Assembly (NCBI GenBank): GCA_030631525.1
Contig: DAOVKY010000032.1
Coordinates: forward strand, 1-7,318
Reading direction: 5' to 3'
From: a bacterium
GTDB taxonomy: Bacteria > JAHJDO01
DNA: 7,318 bases
This document shows positions 1-5,943 of the stretch, piece after piece. The first letter of the stretch is position 1; every line of letters begins with the position of its first letter. Under the pieces are notes generated by a model. The model ran no database searches and had not been told where the DNA came from. It saw nothing but the letters and a program-made list of their open reading frames with translations. A program made the position numbers and the translations under genes.

Positions 1-97
1 GACGGCACAGATGTTCTGGATTGCTGTATAAGGAAAAGGAACTCGAGTCAATGAAAGGAGTGTCTTTATAAATTTTAATAAAATCGTTAAACTTCAT
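1..97 (-). CDS. 5' end of an unidentified gene, possibly AbiEi-like antitoxin/regulator (partial)
   Basis: An ATG at 95-97 opens a frame with no stop for 32 codons until the left edge. It begins MKFNDFIKIYKDTPFID and ends near NPEHLCR. An AGGG-like ribosome binding site lies about 8 bases upstream, and two related inverted repeats lie in the leader. The N-terminus (short helix, then 'TPFIDSSSFSLYSNPEHL') loosely resembles the winged-helix start of AbiEi-type antitoxins or regulators, where a segment of the type NPxxLRRQLSRW usually follows. That decisive part is outside the window, so the family is a guess. The 154-base gap and the leader suggest its own promoter, separate from the TCA genes upstream. 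That it is a real start is fairly likely; the function is uncertain. Confidence 0.5.
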   Translation of the reverse strand, partial: MKFNDFIKIYKDTPFIDSSSFSLYSNPEHLCR

Positions 98-251
98 TTG
101 TGTTTCCCTATATTGATATTTTCATCAATCTACAGAAACAAATATACCATAATTATATTAAATTGATCAATTCTTTTGTCACTATTGCATGCTGCAGAAA
201 TTTGAATTTGGACACTGGAGAAAAATTGTTAAGGTCTTTAGTCATAATTAG
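98..251 (-). promoter_or_regulatory. AT-rich intergenic leader with paired inverted repeats
   Basis: This gap separates isocitrate dehydrogenase from the next gene. Read on the minus strand, a sigma70-like promoter can be drawn: TTGATC (165-170), an 18-base spacer, then TATATT (141-146). Two inverted repeats share the same half-site, ATTGAT/ATCAAT. One is a perfect 10-base palindrome at 162-171 that overlaps the -35 element. The other has 6-base arms and a 6-base spacer at 112-129, between the predicted transcription start and the ribosome binding site. This placement would suit a repressor. AT-rich DNA yields such matches by chance, so the promoter is tentative. I see no convincing rho-independent terminator after isocitrate dehydrogenase. 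Confidence 0.35.
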
Positions 252-1463
252 CTATTCTGTCATGTTCTTTATGATTTCATCTCCGAACTCAGAGCATTTA
301 AGAAGCTTTGCTCCACTCATCAATCTCTCAAAATCATATGTAACTTTTTTGCCTAAGATTGCCTTACCTATTCCTTTAGTAATAAGATCCGCAGCTTCCT
401 CCCATCCAATATATCTAAACATCATTTCTCCAGACAATATCAATGAGCCGGGGTTTACTTTATCCATATTTTTGTACTTGGGCGCTGTGCCGTGAGTCGC
501 CTCAAATATTGCATGACCGGTATCATAATTGATATTTCCGCCTGGTGCTATTCCGATGCCTCCTGCCTGCGCAGCTATCGCATCTGAAATGTAATCTCCA
601 TTGAGATTCATTGTAGCTATTACATCGAATTCGTCTGTTCTTGTTAATATCTGCTGCAAGAAAATATCAGCAATAGCATCCTTTATTAAGACTTTTCCCT
701 GAGGAACGATTCCTTTACATTCGTCCCATGATATAACTTCTTCTAAAAATTCCTTCTTTGCTACCTCATATCCCCAATTTCTAAATGCACCCTCTGTGTA
801 TTTCTGTATATTGCCCTTGTGAACGAGAGTTACGCTTTTTCTTTTGTTCTTTATTGCATGCTTTATTGCCGCTCTTATTAATCTTTTACTTCCAGTCTCG
901 CTTATTGGTTTCAATCCTATGCCAGAGTCTTCTCTAATGTGCCATCCAAAAGAATCTTTGCAAAAACTGATAAGTTTCTTTACATCTTCTGAATATGCTT
1001 GTAGTTCCAGTCCTGCATAGACATCTTCAGTGTTTTCCCGAAAAACAACTATATCAACCTTCTCCGGATGCTTGACCGGGCTCGGGACACCTTCAAGCCA
1101 TTTTACTGGCCGCAGACAAACATATAGATCCAACAATTTTCTAAGAGTTACATTCAGACTTCTAAAGCCGCCGCCAATAGGGGTTGTTAAAGGACCTTTT
1201 ATACCTACCAGATATTTCCTAAAAGCATTAACCGTTTGTTCCGGCAACCATTCCTTAGTTTTTTTATATGCTTTTTCTCCTGCAAATATTTCTTTCCATA
1301 CAATTTTTCTCTTGCCTCCATATGCAATTCCAACCGCAGCGTTAAATACTCTTACTGAAGCTCGCCAGATATCAGGACCAGTTCCATCTCCCTCAATAAA
1401 GGGAATAATGGGCTCATTAGGTACAGATAGTTGCCCATCTTGCATTCTGATTTGGTTGTCCAT
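252..1463 (-). CDS. icd: Isocitrate dehydrogenase (NADP+)
   Basis: Oxidatively decarboxylates isocitrate to 2-oxoglutarate and CO2 with NADP+, in the cytoplasm. The 403-residue protein aligns along its whole length with the homodimeric E. coli enzyme (416 aa). Substrate residues are in place: S102, N104, R108, R118, R142, Y149 and K216. The metal aspartates are D266, D290 and D294. NADP+ specificity is shown by K329-Y330 in HGTAPKY and by Y376 and R380 in TYDFER, equivalent to E. coli K344, Y345, Y391 and R395. S102 matches the E. coli Ser113 that AceK phosphorylates, but no kinase gene is in view. The start lies 2 bases after the aconitase stop, with an AAAGGA-type ribosome binding site inside the aconitase 3' end, so the two genes are translationally close and act consecutively. 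No truncation or oddity is seen. Confidence 0.97.
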   Translation of the reverse strand: MDNQIRMQDGQLSVPNEPIIPFIEGDGTGPDIWRASVRVFNAAVGIAYGGKRKIVWKEIFAGEKAYKKTKEWLPEQTVNAFRKYLVGIKGPLTTPIGGGFRSLNVTLRKLLDLYVCLRPVKWLEGVPSPVKHPEKVDIVVFRENTEDVYAGLELQAYSEDVKKLISFCKDSFGWHIREDSGIGLKPISETGSKRLIRAAIKHAIKNKRKSVTLVHKGNIQKYTEGAFRNWGYEVAKKEFLEEVISWDECKGIVPQGKVLIKDAIADIFLQQILTRTDEFDVIATMNLNGDYISDAIAAQAGGIGIAPGGNINYDTGHAIFEATHGTAPKYKNMDKVNPGSLILSGEMMFRYIGWEEAADLITKGIGKAILGKKVTYDFERLMSGAKLLKCSEFGDEIIKNMTE

Positions 1464-1465
1464 TA

Positions 1466-3409
1466 TTATTTATCCTTTCTTTTTATATAATTTAATAAAC
1501 CTCCTGACACTATTATCTGTTTTTCCTTTTCAGTAAAATCATATTTTAATTCAATATCAACATTCTTAGTTTTGTTTTCCAAAACTAGTTTCGCATTTTC
1601 TGTTATTATTTTCTCTATATTACGAATTTCCACAATATCTCCTGCATTTAGATGCTGATAATCATCGGGTTTTATAAAGATAAGAGGCAGGATGCCAAAG
1701 TTTATTAAATTAGTTCTGTGGATTCTTTCTATGGATTTTGCAATAACAGCTTTTACTCCTAGATACATCGGGCATATAGCTGCATGCTCGCGGCTTGAAC
1801 CCTGCCCGTAACTCAGCCCAGCCACAATAATATTACTGTAGCCATCTGATTTATTGTCCTTGCATTGTTTTGGAAAAGATGGCCCAATCCCTTCAAATAC
1901 AAATTGAGAGTATTTCTCAATATTGGAGCGATATTTTAATCTTGATCCTGCAGGTATTATGTGGTCAGTTGTAATTTCATCTCCTACTTTAATTGCAATC
2001 TTGCCATTGATATTTTCAAACAAAGGTTTGTTTTTGGGAGGCTCTCCAATATTTGGGCCTTTATATATCTCTGTTTTTTTGCTCTCAGGTGCCGGAAGGA
2101 TGATCATAGTATCATCTACATGAAATTTCTTTGGCAGAGCAAAAGATGGAAAAACAAGTTCTTTAAGATCACGTGGATCATAGATTACTCCAGACAGTGC
2201 GCATGCAGCAGCTGTTTCAGGGCTTGATAGAAAAACAGAAGCAGATTGAGTTCCACAACGCCCCTTGAAATTTCTATTACTGGTTCTGATGCTTACTGCT
2301 CCTGTGGCTGGAGCGTGGCTATTCCCAATACAGAATCCACATACGCATTCTGCAATTCTGGCGCCTGCGTTAATCAATGTTGAAAGGCTACCGTCATCTG
2401 CTATCATTTTTAATACCTGTCTTGATCCCGGCGCAACTACAAAGCTCATGTTCTGTGGAATTCTATGTCCTTTGACTATATGCGCAACTGTCTTAAGGTC
2501 ATTGTAGGAAGAGTTGGTGCAACTGCCGATGATTACTTGATCCACTTTTTTCCCAATCAATTCTTTTACAGGAGCAACATTGCCAGGGCTGTGAGGACAT
2601 GCCAGCATGGGTTCAATTTCAGCAAGATTAATGTTTATTACTTTTTCATACCTAGCATCTGAGTCTGCTTTTAATTCTTTCCATTGATCTCCTCTATTCT
2701 GAGAGAGAAGAAATCTTTTCGTCAACCGGTCACTGGGAAATATTGAAGTAGTGATACCAAGCTCTGCACCCATATTGGTTATAGTCGCTCTTTCTGGGAC
2801 ATCTAAGCTTTCAAGTCCACTGCCTCCATATTCTATTATAGTTCCAACGTTTCCTTTAGTGCCAAACATCTTTAAAATTGTAAGTATAATATCCTTTGCG
2901 TTTATCCATGGATTTAATTTACCTTCCAGATTAATGCGGATGATTTTAGGATAACGCATAGTATATTCACATGTTCCCATTGCCACAGCCACGTCCAATC
3001 CACCTGCTCCAATAGCAAGCATTCCCATGCCTCCTGCTGTCGGAGTGTGAGAATCCGAGCCAAGAAGTGTTTTTCCAGGCTCTGCAAACCTTTCCAGATG
3101 CACCTGATGGCATATTCCATTTCCTGCTTTTGAAAAATAAGCTCCATACTTACAGGCAGCAGTTTGGAGATAACGATGATCATCAGCGTTCTCAAAACCG
3201 GTTTGTATGGTATTATGATCAACATAACTAACAGCCAGTTCTGTTTTTATTTTTGAAATCCCAAGAGCTTCAAATTGAAGATAGGCCATTGTTCCCGTAG
3301 CATCCTGTGTAAGAGTCTGGTCTATTTTTAGAGTGATTTCCTCACCAGATATCATTTTCCCTTTTAAAAGGTGTTCTTTTATAATTTTTTCTACTATACC
3401 TAAACCCAC
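1466..3409 (-). CDS. acn: Aconitate hydratase, Aquifex type
   Basis: Isomerises citrate to isocitrate through cis-aconitate, feeding the isocitrate dehydrogenase gene just downstream. At 647 residues it is the short single-chain bacterial form (Aquifex type), not the roughly 900-residue AcnA/AcnB forms. The N-terminal half carries DQTLTQDATGTMAYLQFEA (30-48) and LLGSDSHTPTAGG (115-127). The likely [4Fe-4S] ligands are C297 in GSCTNS, and C357 and C360 in CGFCIG. The C-terminal swivel domain starts near DEITTDHIIPAG (477-488) and holds GQGSSREHAA (535-544), with the catalytic serine S538 and R540. The start is a GTG, chosen because GAGGAGG lies 8 bases upstream and the protein from there matches the family N-terminus. 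That 5' end is duplicated ahead of the oxidoreductase gene. A homoaconitase or isopropylmalate isomerase role is less likely, given the isocitrate dehydrogenase partner. Confidence 0.94.
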   Translation of the reverse strand: MGLGIVEKIIKEHLLKGKMISGEEITLKIDQTLTQDATGTMAYLQFEALGISKIKTELAVSYVDHNTIQTGFENADDHRYLQTAACKYGAYFSKAGNGICHQVHLERFAEPGKTLLGSDSHTPTAGGMGMLAIGAGGLDVAVAMGTCEYTMRYPKIIRINLEGKLNPWINAKDIILTILKMFGTKGNVGTIIEYGGSGLESLDVPERATITNMGAELGITTSIFPSDRLTKRFLLSQNRGDQWKELKADSDARYEKVININLAEIEPMLACPHSPGNVAPVKELIGKKVDQVIIGSCTNSSYNDLKTVAHIVKGHRIPQNMSFVVAPGSRQVLKMIADDGSLSTLINAGARIAECVCGFCIGNSHAPATGAVSIRTSNRNFKGRCGTQSASVFLSSPETAAACALSGVIYDPRDLKELVFPSFALPKKFHVDDTMIILPAPESKKTEIYKGPNIGEPPKNKPLFENINGKIAIKVGDEITTDHIIPAGSRLKYRSNIEKYSQFVFEGIGPSFPKQCKDNKSDGYSNIIVAGLSYGQGSSREHAAICPMYLGVKAVIAKSIERIHRTNLINFGILPLIFIKPDDYQHLNAGDIVEIRNIEKIITENAKLVLENKTKNVDIELKYDFTEKEKQIIVSGGLLNYIKRKDK

Positions 3410-3427
3410 TTTTATGCCCTCCTCATT
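3355..3427 (-). repeat. 73-bp direct repeat, copy A (aconitase 5' end)
   Basis: This covers the ribosome binding site, GTG start and first 18 codons of aconitase, ending in HLLKGK. It matches 4987-5059 without gaps at 68 of 73 positions. The mismatches are at 3374, 3375, 3386, 3397 and 3409. Identity ends abruptly on both sides. This copy is presumably the original, because it is continuous with the intact aconitase. Confidence 0.95.
3418..3424 (-). promoter_or_regulatory. Ribosome binding site fixing the aconitase GTG start
   Basis: The minus strand reads GAGGAGG, a near-perfect anti-16S match, 8 bases before the GTG at 3407-3409. It is much stronger than any site at other possible starts, so it decides the start. 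The same site is copied at 5050-5056. Confidence 0.85.
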
Positions 3428-3435
3428 TAAGACAT

Positions 3436-3597
3436 CTACCTTATTGAATAATTTCTTCCATCAATATATCTATGGATTGCTGTGGCTAGGTCGTGACCGA
3501 ACGTTCGAGCCGTTTCCACAGTGACCGGTTTGCCGCCGGGAAAGTCAGCATCAATTATTAGCTCTGAATTTGAAAACTCCCTCATTTTTTTATCCAT
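3436..3597 (-). CDS. Small unrecognised reading frame with a GC-rich core (possible gene remnant)
   Basis: A 53-codon frame fills the gap between the oxidoreductase (13 bases upstream) and aconitase (26 bases downstream). The first ATG (3597) has AGGA directly against it; the second ATG (3585, giving 49 residues) has GGA at better spacing and may be the real start. The protein contains IIDADFPGGKPVTVET and ends near AIHRYIDGRNYSIR. The tail (TVxxA, G, A, AIHRYxxG) recalls the last helix of GltD-like NAD(P)/FAD oxidoreductases, while DADFPGG recalls the start of some carboxypeptidase-like proteins. Neither match is long enough to name it. It has no signal peptide or membrane segment. Its centre is 63% GC against about 31% on either side, unlike its neighbours. 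It could be a remnant carried in with the oxidoreductase, or not translated at all. Confidence 0.4.
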   Translation of the reverse strand: MDKKMREFSNSELIIDADFPGGKPVTVETARTFGHDLATAIHRYIDGRNYSIR

Positions 3598-3610
3598 TCC
3601 TAATCTATAT

Positions 3611-4960
3611 CTATATAATCACTGCTCCTTGATTTTTCATTGTTTTCCGAAGCTTATTAGTATTTATTTTTGATACAGAGATATTTTCATTTAGTGCAAT
3701 ATATACAGCTGTGCCAGCAGCTTCACCGGTTTGGTTACAGTTGACCATAACCCTTACAGCTCCATAGGCGCCTCTGTCTGCATCAATAATTCTTCCTGCA
3801 ACCAGCACATTCTTTGCGCCCTGCGGTACCAGAGATTTATAAGGAATCTGATAGAATGTAGGGTCTTTCTCCTGTTCTTTACGCCATCGGCTGACTTGTT
3901 CTGGTAATCCTGGAACATGATATACCTCTCTTCCGTCTAAATGGCGAAAAGTTATGCCTGGTTTATCACTGTGGTGTATGTCCGCTGGATAAGTTCCGTT
4001 TGCAATAGCATCGGATAAAGATCTGCCACTTAGAATATCATTTTCTGTAAGCGTATATAAACATCTGATATGACGCGTTTCCCGCACACCAATATATGAT
4101 GACAAAGCTGCCAAAGCAATGGATTCTCCACCCTTGAAATTTTTTCGCAGGATATCACAGATAATTCTTACCTGTCTTCGTCCTTCTATCTCAGCCTTTG
4201 TAAGTTCATCTGCATTACTACAATCTGCATTATTTACTCTTGTTCCTGCAACCATTTTTGCATTCGGTATATTTGGTACAGGTGCGGCCCAAAGAAAACC
4301 GTTTCTTAACGAGTTTGGGCTCTCTGGATTAAAAACTGCAGCGCTTAGTGAAAAATCCGGGTTTTGCTGTTCCACATTATCTAAACCATAAACAATTGCA
4401 CAAGTTGTTGGCGGCTGCATATCTTTGTGCTTGAAATAGGGCAATTTCATTCTGGCAATAAGATCACCATCTCCAGTCGCATCAATAAAATAGGAAGCGC
4501 GAATAGCACATCTGCCTGTTTTATTTTCAATTATTACGGCATTTAAAATATCCCCCTTTATGATTGGAGCAACAAAACGGCTGTGAAGAAACGGACGAAT
4601 TCGGGCTTCGGTGATAATTTTATCAAGTTCAATTGTGAGCTCAGGGCTGTTAAATGTAAAACTCCCACTTTCTTTCTTGAGAATAGCTTCTCGTTTTCCC
4701 AGACGCTCTATAATTTCGAGAGTAAGACCAGCTATAATCTGCTTCTGGTAAGTTGTATCAAAAAGAGAGTGCCAAACGTTAACCAGTCCTGCTGTTGCAA
4801 CCCCGCCAAAGAAACCGTTGTTTTCAATAATAGCTACTTTTGCTCCTAATCTTGCAGCACTAACTGCCGCAAATACACCTGTACAGCTTCCTCCTACCAC
4901 ACAGACATCAACTTCTTCAACAACTGGTATGTTACGTGATTTTTCATGAATAGTTTTCAT
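3611..4960 (-). CDS. FAD-dependent oxidoreductase (FAD_oxidored family)
   Basis: A 449-residue flavoprotein of unknown substrate, probably cytoplasmic. The N-terminus has the Rossmann FAD-binding strand and turn VDVCVVGGSCTG (17-27), with serine in place of the third glycine, then ENNGFFGGVATAG (46-58). Later come the FAD-contact motif FIDATGDGDL (158-167), GVRETR (291-296), and the C-terminal block NVLVAGRIIDADRGA to GEAAGTAV (384-419), all typical of PF12831-type proteins. The end (KLRKTMKNQGAVII) looks complete. I place the start at the ATG at 4960, because AGAGGAG lies 10 bases upstream and homologues begin near this point. An in-frame ATG at 5074 would add 38 residues, mostly a copied aconitase N-terminus, so I reject it. 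The gene has no evident role between glycolytic and TCA genes and is bracketed by direct repeats, which suggests later arrival. Confidence 0.85.
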   Translation of the reverse strand: MKTIHEKSRNIPVVEEVDVCVVGGSCTGVFAAVSAARLGAKVAIIENNGFFGGVATAGLVNVWHSLFDTTYQKQIIAGLTLEIIERLGKREAILKKESGSFTFNSPELTIELDKIITEARIRPFLHSRFVAPIIKGDILNAVIIENKTGRCAIRASYFIDATGDGDLIARMKLPYFKHKDMQPPTTCAIVYGLDNVEQQNPDFSLSAAVFNPESPNSLRNGFLWAAPVPNIPNAKMVAGTRVNNADCSNADELTKAEIEGRRQVRIICDILRKNFKGGESIALAALSSYIGVRETRHIRCLYTLTENDILSGRSLSDAIANGTYPADIHHSDKPGITFRHLDGREVYHVPGLPEQVSRWRKEQEKDPTFYQIPYKSLVPQGAKNVLVAGRIIDADRGAYGAVRVMVNCNQTGEAAGTAVYIALNENISVSKINTNKLRKTMKNQGAVII

Positions 4961-4970
4961 AGCAAAAATA

Positions 4971-4977
4971 CTCCTCT
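4971..4977 (-). promoter_or_regulatory. Ribosome binding site deciding the oxidoreductase start
   Basis: The minus strand reads AGAGGAG, 10 bases before the ATG at 4958-4960. It lies just outside the copied aconitase segment. This supports initiation at 4960 rather than at the upstream in-frame ATG (5074) or the TTG (5041). Confidence 0.7.
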
Positions 4978-4986
4978 CTTTTTTTG

Positions 4987-5059
4987 TTTTCCCTTTTAAA
5001 AGGTGCGCTTTTATAATCTTTTCTACTACACCTAAACCCAATTTTATGCCCTCCTCATT
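4987..5059 (-). repeat. 73-bp direct repeat, copy B (displaced aconitase 5' end)
   Basis: This is a second copy of the aconitase ribosome binding site, start region and first 18 codons, 1632 bases from copy A. It begins 3 bases after the TPR gene stop and ends 26 bases before the oxidoreductase start. The GTG start is changed to TTG here. Of the five differences, one is silent; the others change three codons (V to L at the start codon, I to V, and E to A by two changes). The frame stays open into the oxidoreductase. It has lost the rest of aconitase. Confidence 0.93.
5050..5056 (-). promoter_or_regulatory. Copied ribosome binding site facing a TTG codon
   Basis: GAGGAGG is kept perfectly in copy B, 8 bases before a TTG (5039-5041) that stands where aconitase has its GTG. 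If used, it would start a 476-residue, N-terminally extended oxidoreductase. Use is unproven. Confidence 0.5.
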
Positions 5060-5061
5060 CT

Positions 5062-5943
5062 CTAGTTTCTCCATTGTCTTTGGTAATAAGCAATACCGCG
5101 ATTATTGAAAGTATCTGATAGATTGGGATTGTTTTTGATAGCGAATTTCATTTGAGTTATGGCTTGTTCTGGTTTTGCCTGTTTTAAGTAAACCAGTCCC
5201 AGATTGTAATAAGCATAGTAGAATTCCGGGTCGTATTTTATAGCAAGTTTTAATTGCTTCTCAGCTTGCGCCAGCTTATCTTCTTGCAGATATACAGCAC
5301 CTAAGTTATTGTAAGAAACAACATGTTTCGGATTATGCTCAATAGCGAGTTTATATTGCTCCTCAGCTTTCTCTAATTTACCATGTTTCCAGTAAATAAC
5401 TCCGAGATTGTTGTAACTGTCAGAATATTGAGGACTGTGCTTGATGGCAAGCTTCAGGTTTTTTATAGCATCTGCAGTGTTATTTATATCAAAATAGAGC
5501 CCGGCAAGATTAAAGTATGCCCAGCTATATTTAGTATCATAAGTAATGGCAAGTTTGTAATGCTTTGCCATTTCTTCAAGGCGTCCAAGTTTTTTATAAA
5601 TAGACATTAGACAATTATAAGCCTTGGTATATTTGGGATTATACTTAAGAGCAAGCGTGTATTGAGACATCGCCTTATCCAGTTTATTCTGTTTATCATA
5701 TATTCTTCCCAGATTATAGTAAGCTTCCACATATACAGGATTATACTTTATGGCGAGTTTATAGCATTTGATAGCTTTTTTAATTTCTTTATTGTCAATG
5801 TGTTTTTCTCCAAGGATGAAAAGCTTCTCAGCTTTTTTTCTATTTGTATCTGACAGTTGAAAAAGCTCTATATCTGATTGAGAATAAGAATATACCATGG
5901 AGGAGAACAGAAAAAATATTACAAGCACAGTGGTTGCTTTCAT
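5062..5943 (-). CDS. Exported tetratricopeptide repeat protein
   Basis: A 293-residue protein. Residues 1 to about 21 form a signal peptide: a lysine, a hydrophobic run (VLVIFFLFSSMVY), then SYSQS. There is no lipobox cysteine, so it is probably periplasmic or secreted. Seven exact 34-residue TPR units follow (36-69, 70-103, 104-137, 138-171, 172-205, 206-239, 240-273), most ending in NP or DP. An eighth starts at 274 but stops after its first helix at QRQWRN. TPR arrays are protein-protein scaffolds; the partner is unknown. The ATG follows the phosphofructokinase stop directly (TAGATG), implying coupled translation. The next gene lies 101 bases on, behind a copied aconitase fragment. The short eighth repeat may be a truncation, discussed in the findings. 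The TPR assignment is firm; the cellular role is not. Confidence 0.88.
   Translation of the reverse strand: MKATTVLVIFFLFSSMVYSYSQSDIELFQLSDTNRKKAEKLFILGEKHIDNKEIKKAIKCYKLAIKYNPVYVEAYYNLGRIYDKQNKLDKAMSQYTLALKYNPKYTKAYNCLMSIYKKLGRLEEMAKHYKLAITYDTKYSWAYFNLAGLYFDINNTADAIKNLKLAIKHSPQYSDSYNNLGVIYWKHGKLEKAEEQYKLAIEHNPKHVVSYNNLGAVYLQEDKLAQAEKQLKLAIKYDPEFYYAYYNLGLVYLKQAKPEQAITQMKFAIKNNPNLSDTFNNRGIAYYQRQWRN
5125..5838 (-). repeat. Seven tandem 102-bp TPR-coding units
   Basis: Seven in-phase units of 102 bases encode the seven complete TPRs. They have diverged at the DNA level and are conserved mainly at the TPR consensus positions, so they are old protein repeats, not a recent tandem duplication or a CRISPR array. 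Confidence 0.85.

Noticed and set aside
180..251. Rho-independent terminator after isocitrate dehydrogenase
   Set aside because: Only tiny AT stems are found, such as AAATT-CA-AATTT. No GC-rich stem stands before the T-run, so I do not call one.
100..495. Plus-strand open frames over the metabolic genes, such as 100-495 and 1030-1536
   Set aside because: They lie opposite strongly conserved minus-strand enzymes, have no recognisable motifs and lack ribosome binding sites. They are shadows.
3436..3613. The small frame as a frameshifted C-terminus of the oxidoreductase
   Set aside because: The oxidoreductase already has a complete family-like end, and the small frame is in a different reading frame with its own starts.
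4880..4900. Broken FAD-binding motif in the oxidoreductase (GGSCTG instead of GxGxxG)
   Set aside because: Serine at the third glycine is tolerated in this family as I know it, and all other FAD motifs are intact, so it is not evidence of a dead enzyme.
4987..5059. A second aconitase gene or aconitase pseudogene
   Set aside because: Only 18 codons are present and none of the active-site regions, so it is a fragment annotated as a repeat rather than a gene.
4961..5074. N-terminal 38-residue extension of the oxidoreductase from the ATG at 5074
   Set aside because: It is mostly a copied aconitase N-terminus, it overlaps the TPR gene end, and the ATG has no good ribosome binding site. The ATG at 4960 has one and fits the family start.
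5125..5838. CRISPR-like or satellite array
   Set aside because: The 102-base period is the 34-residue TPR; the units have diverged and there are no spacers.
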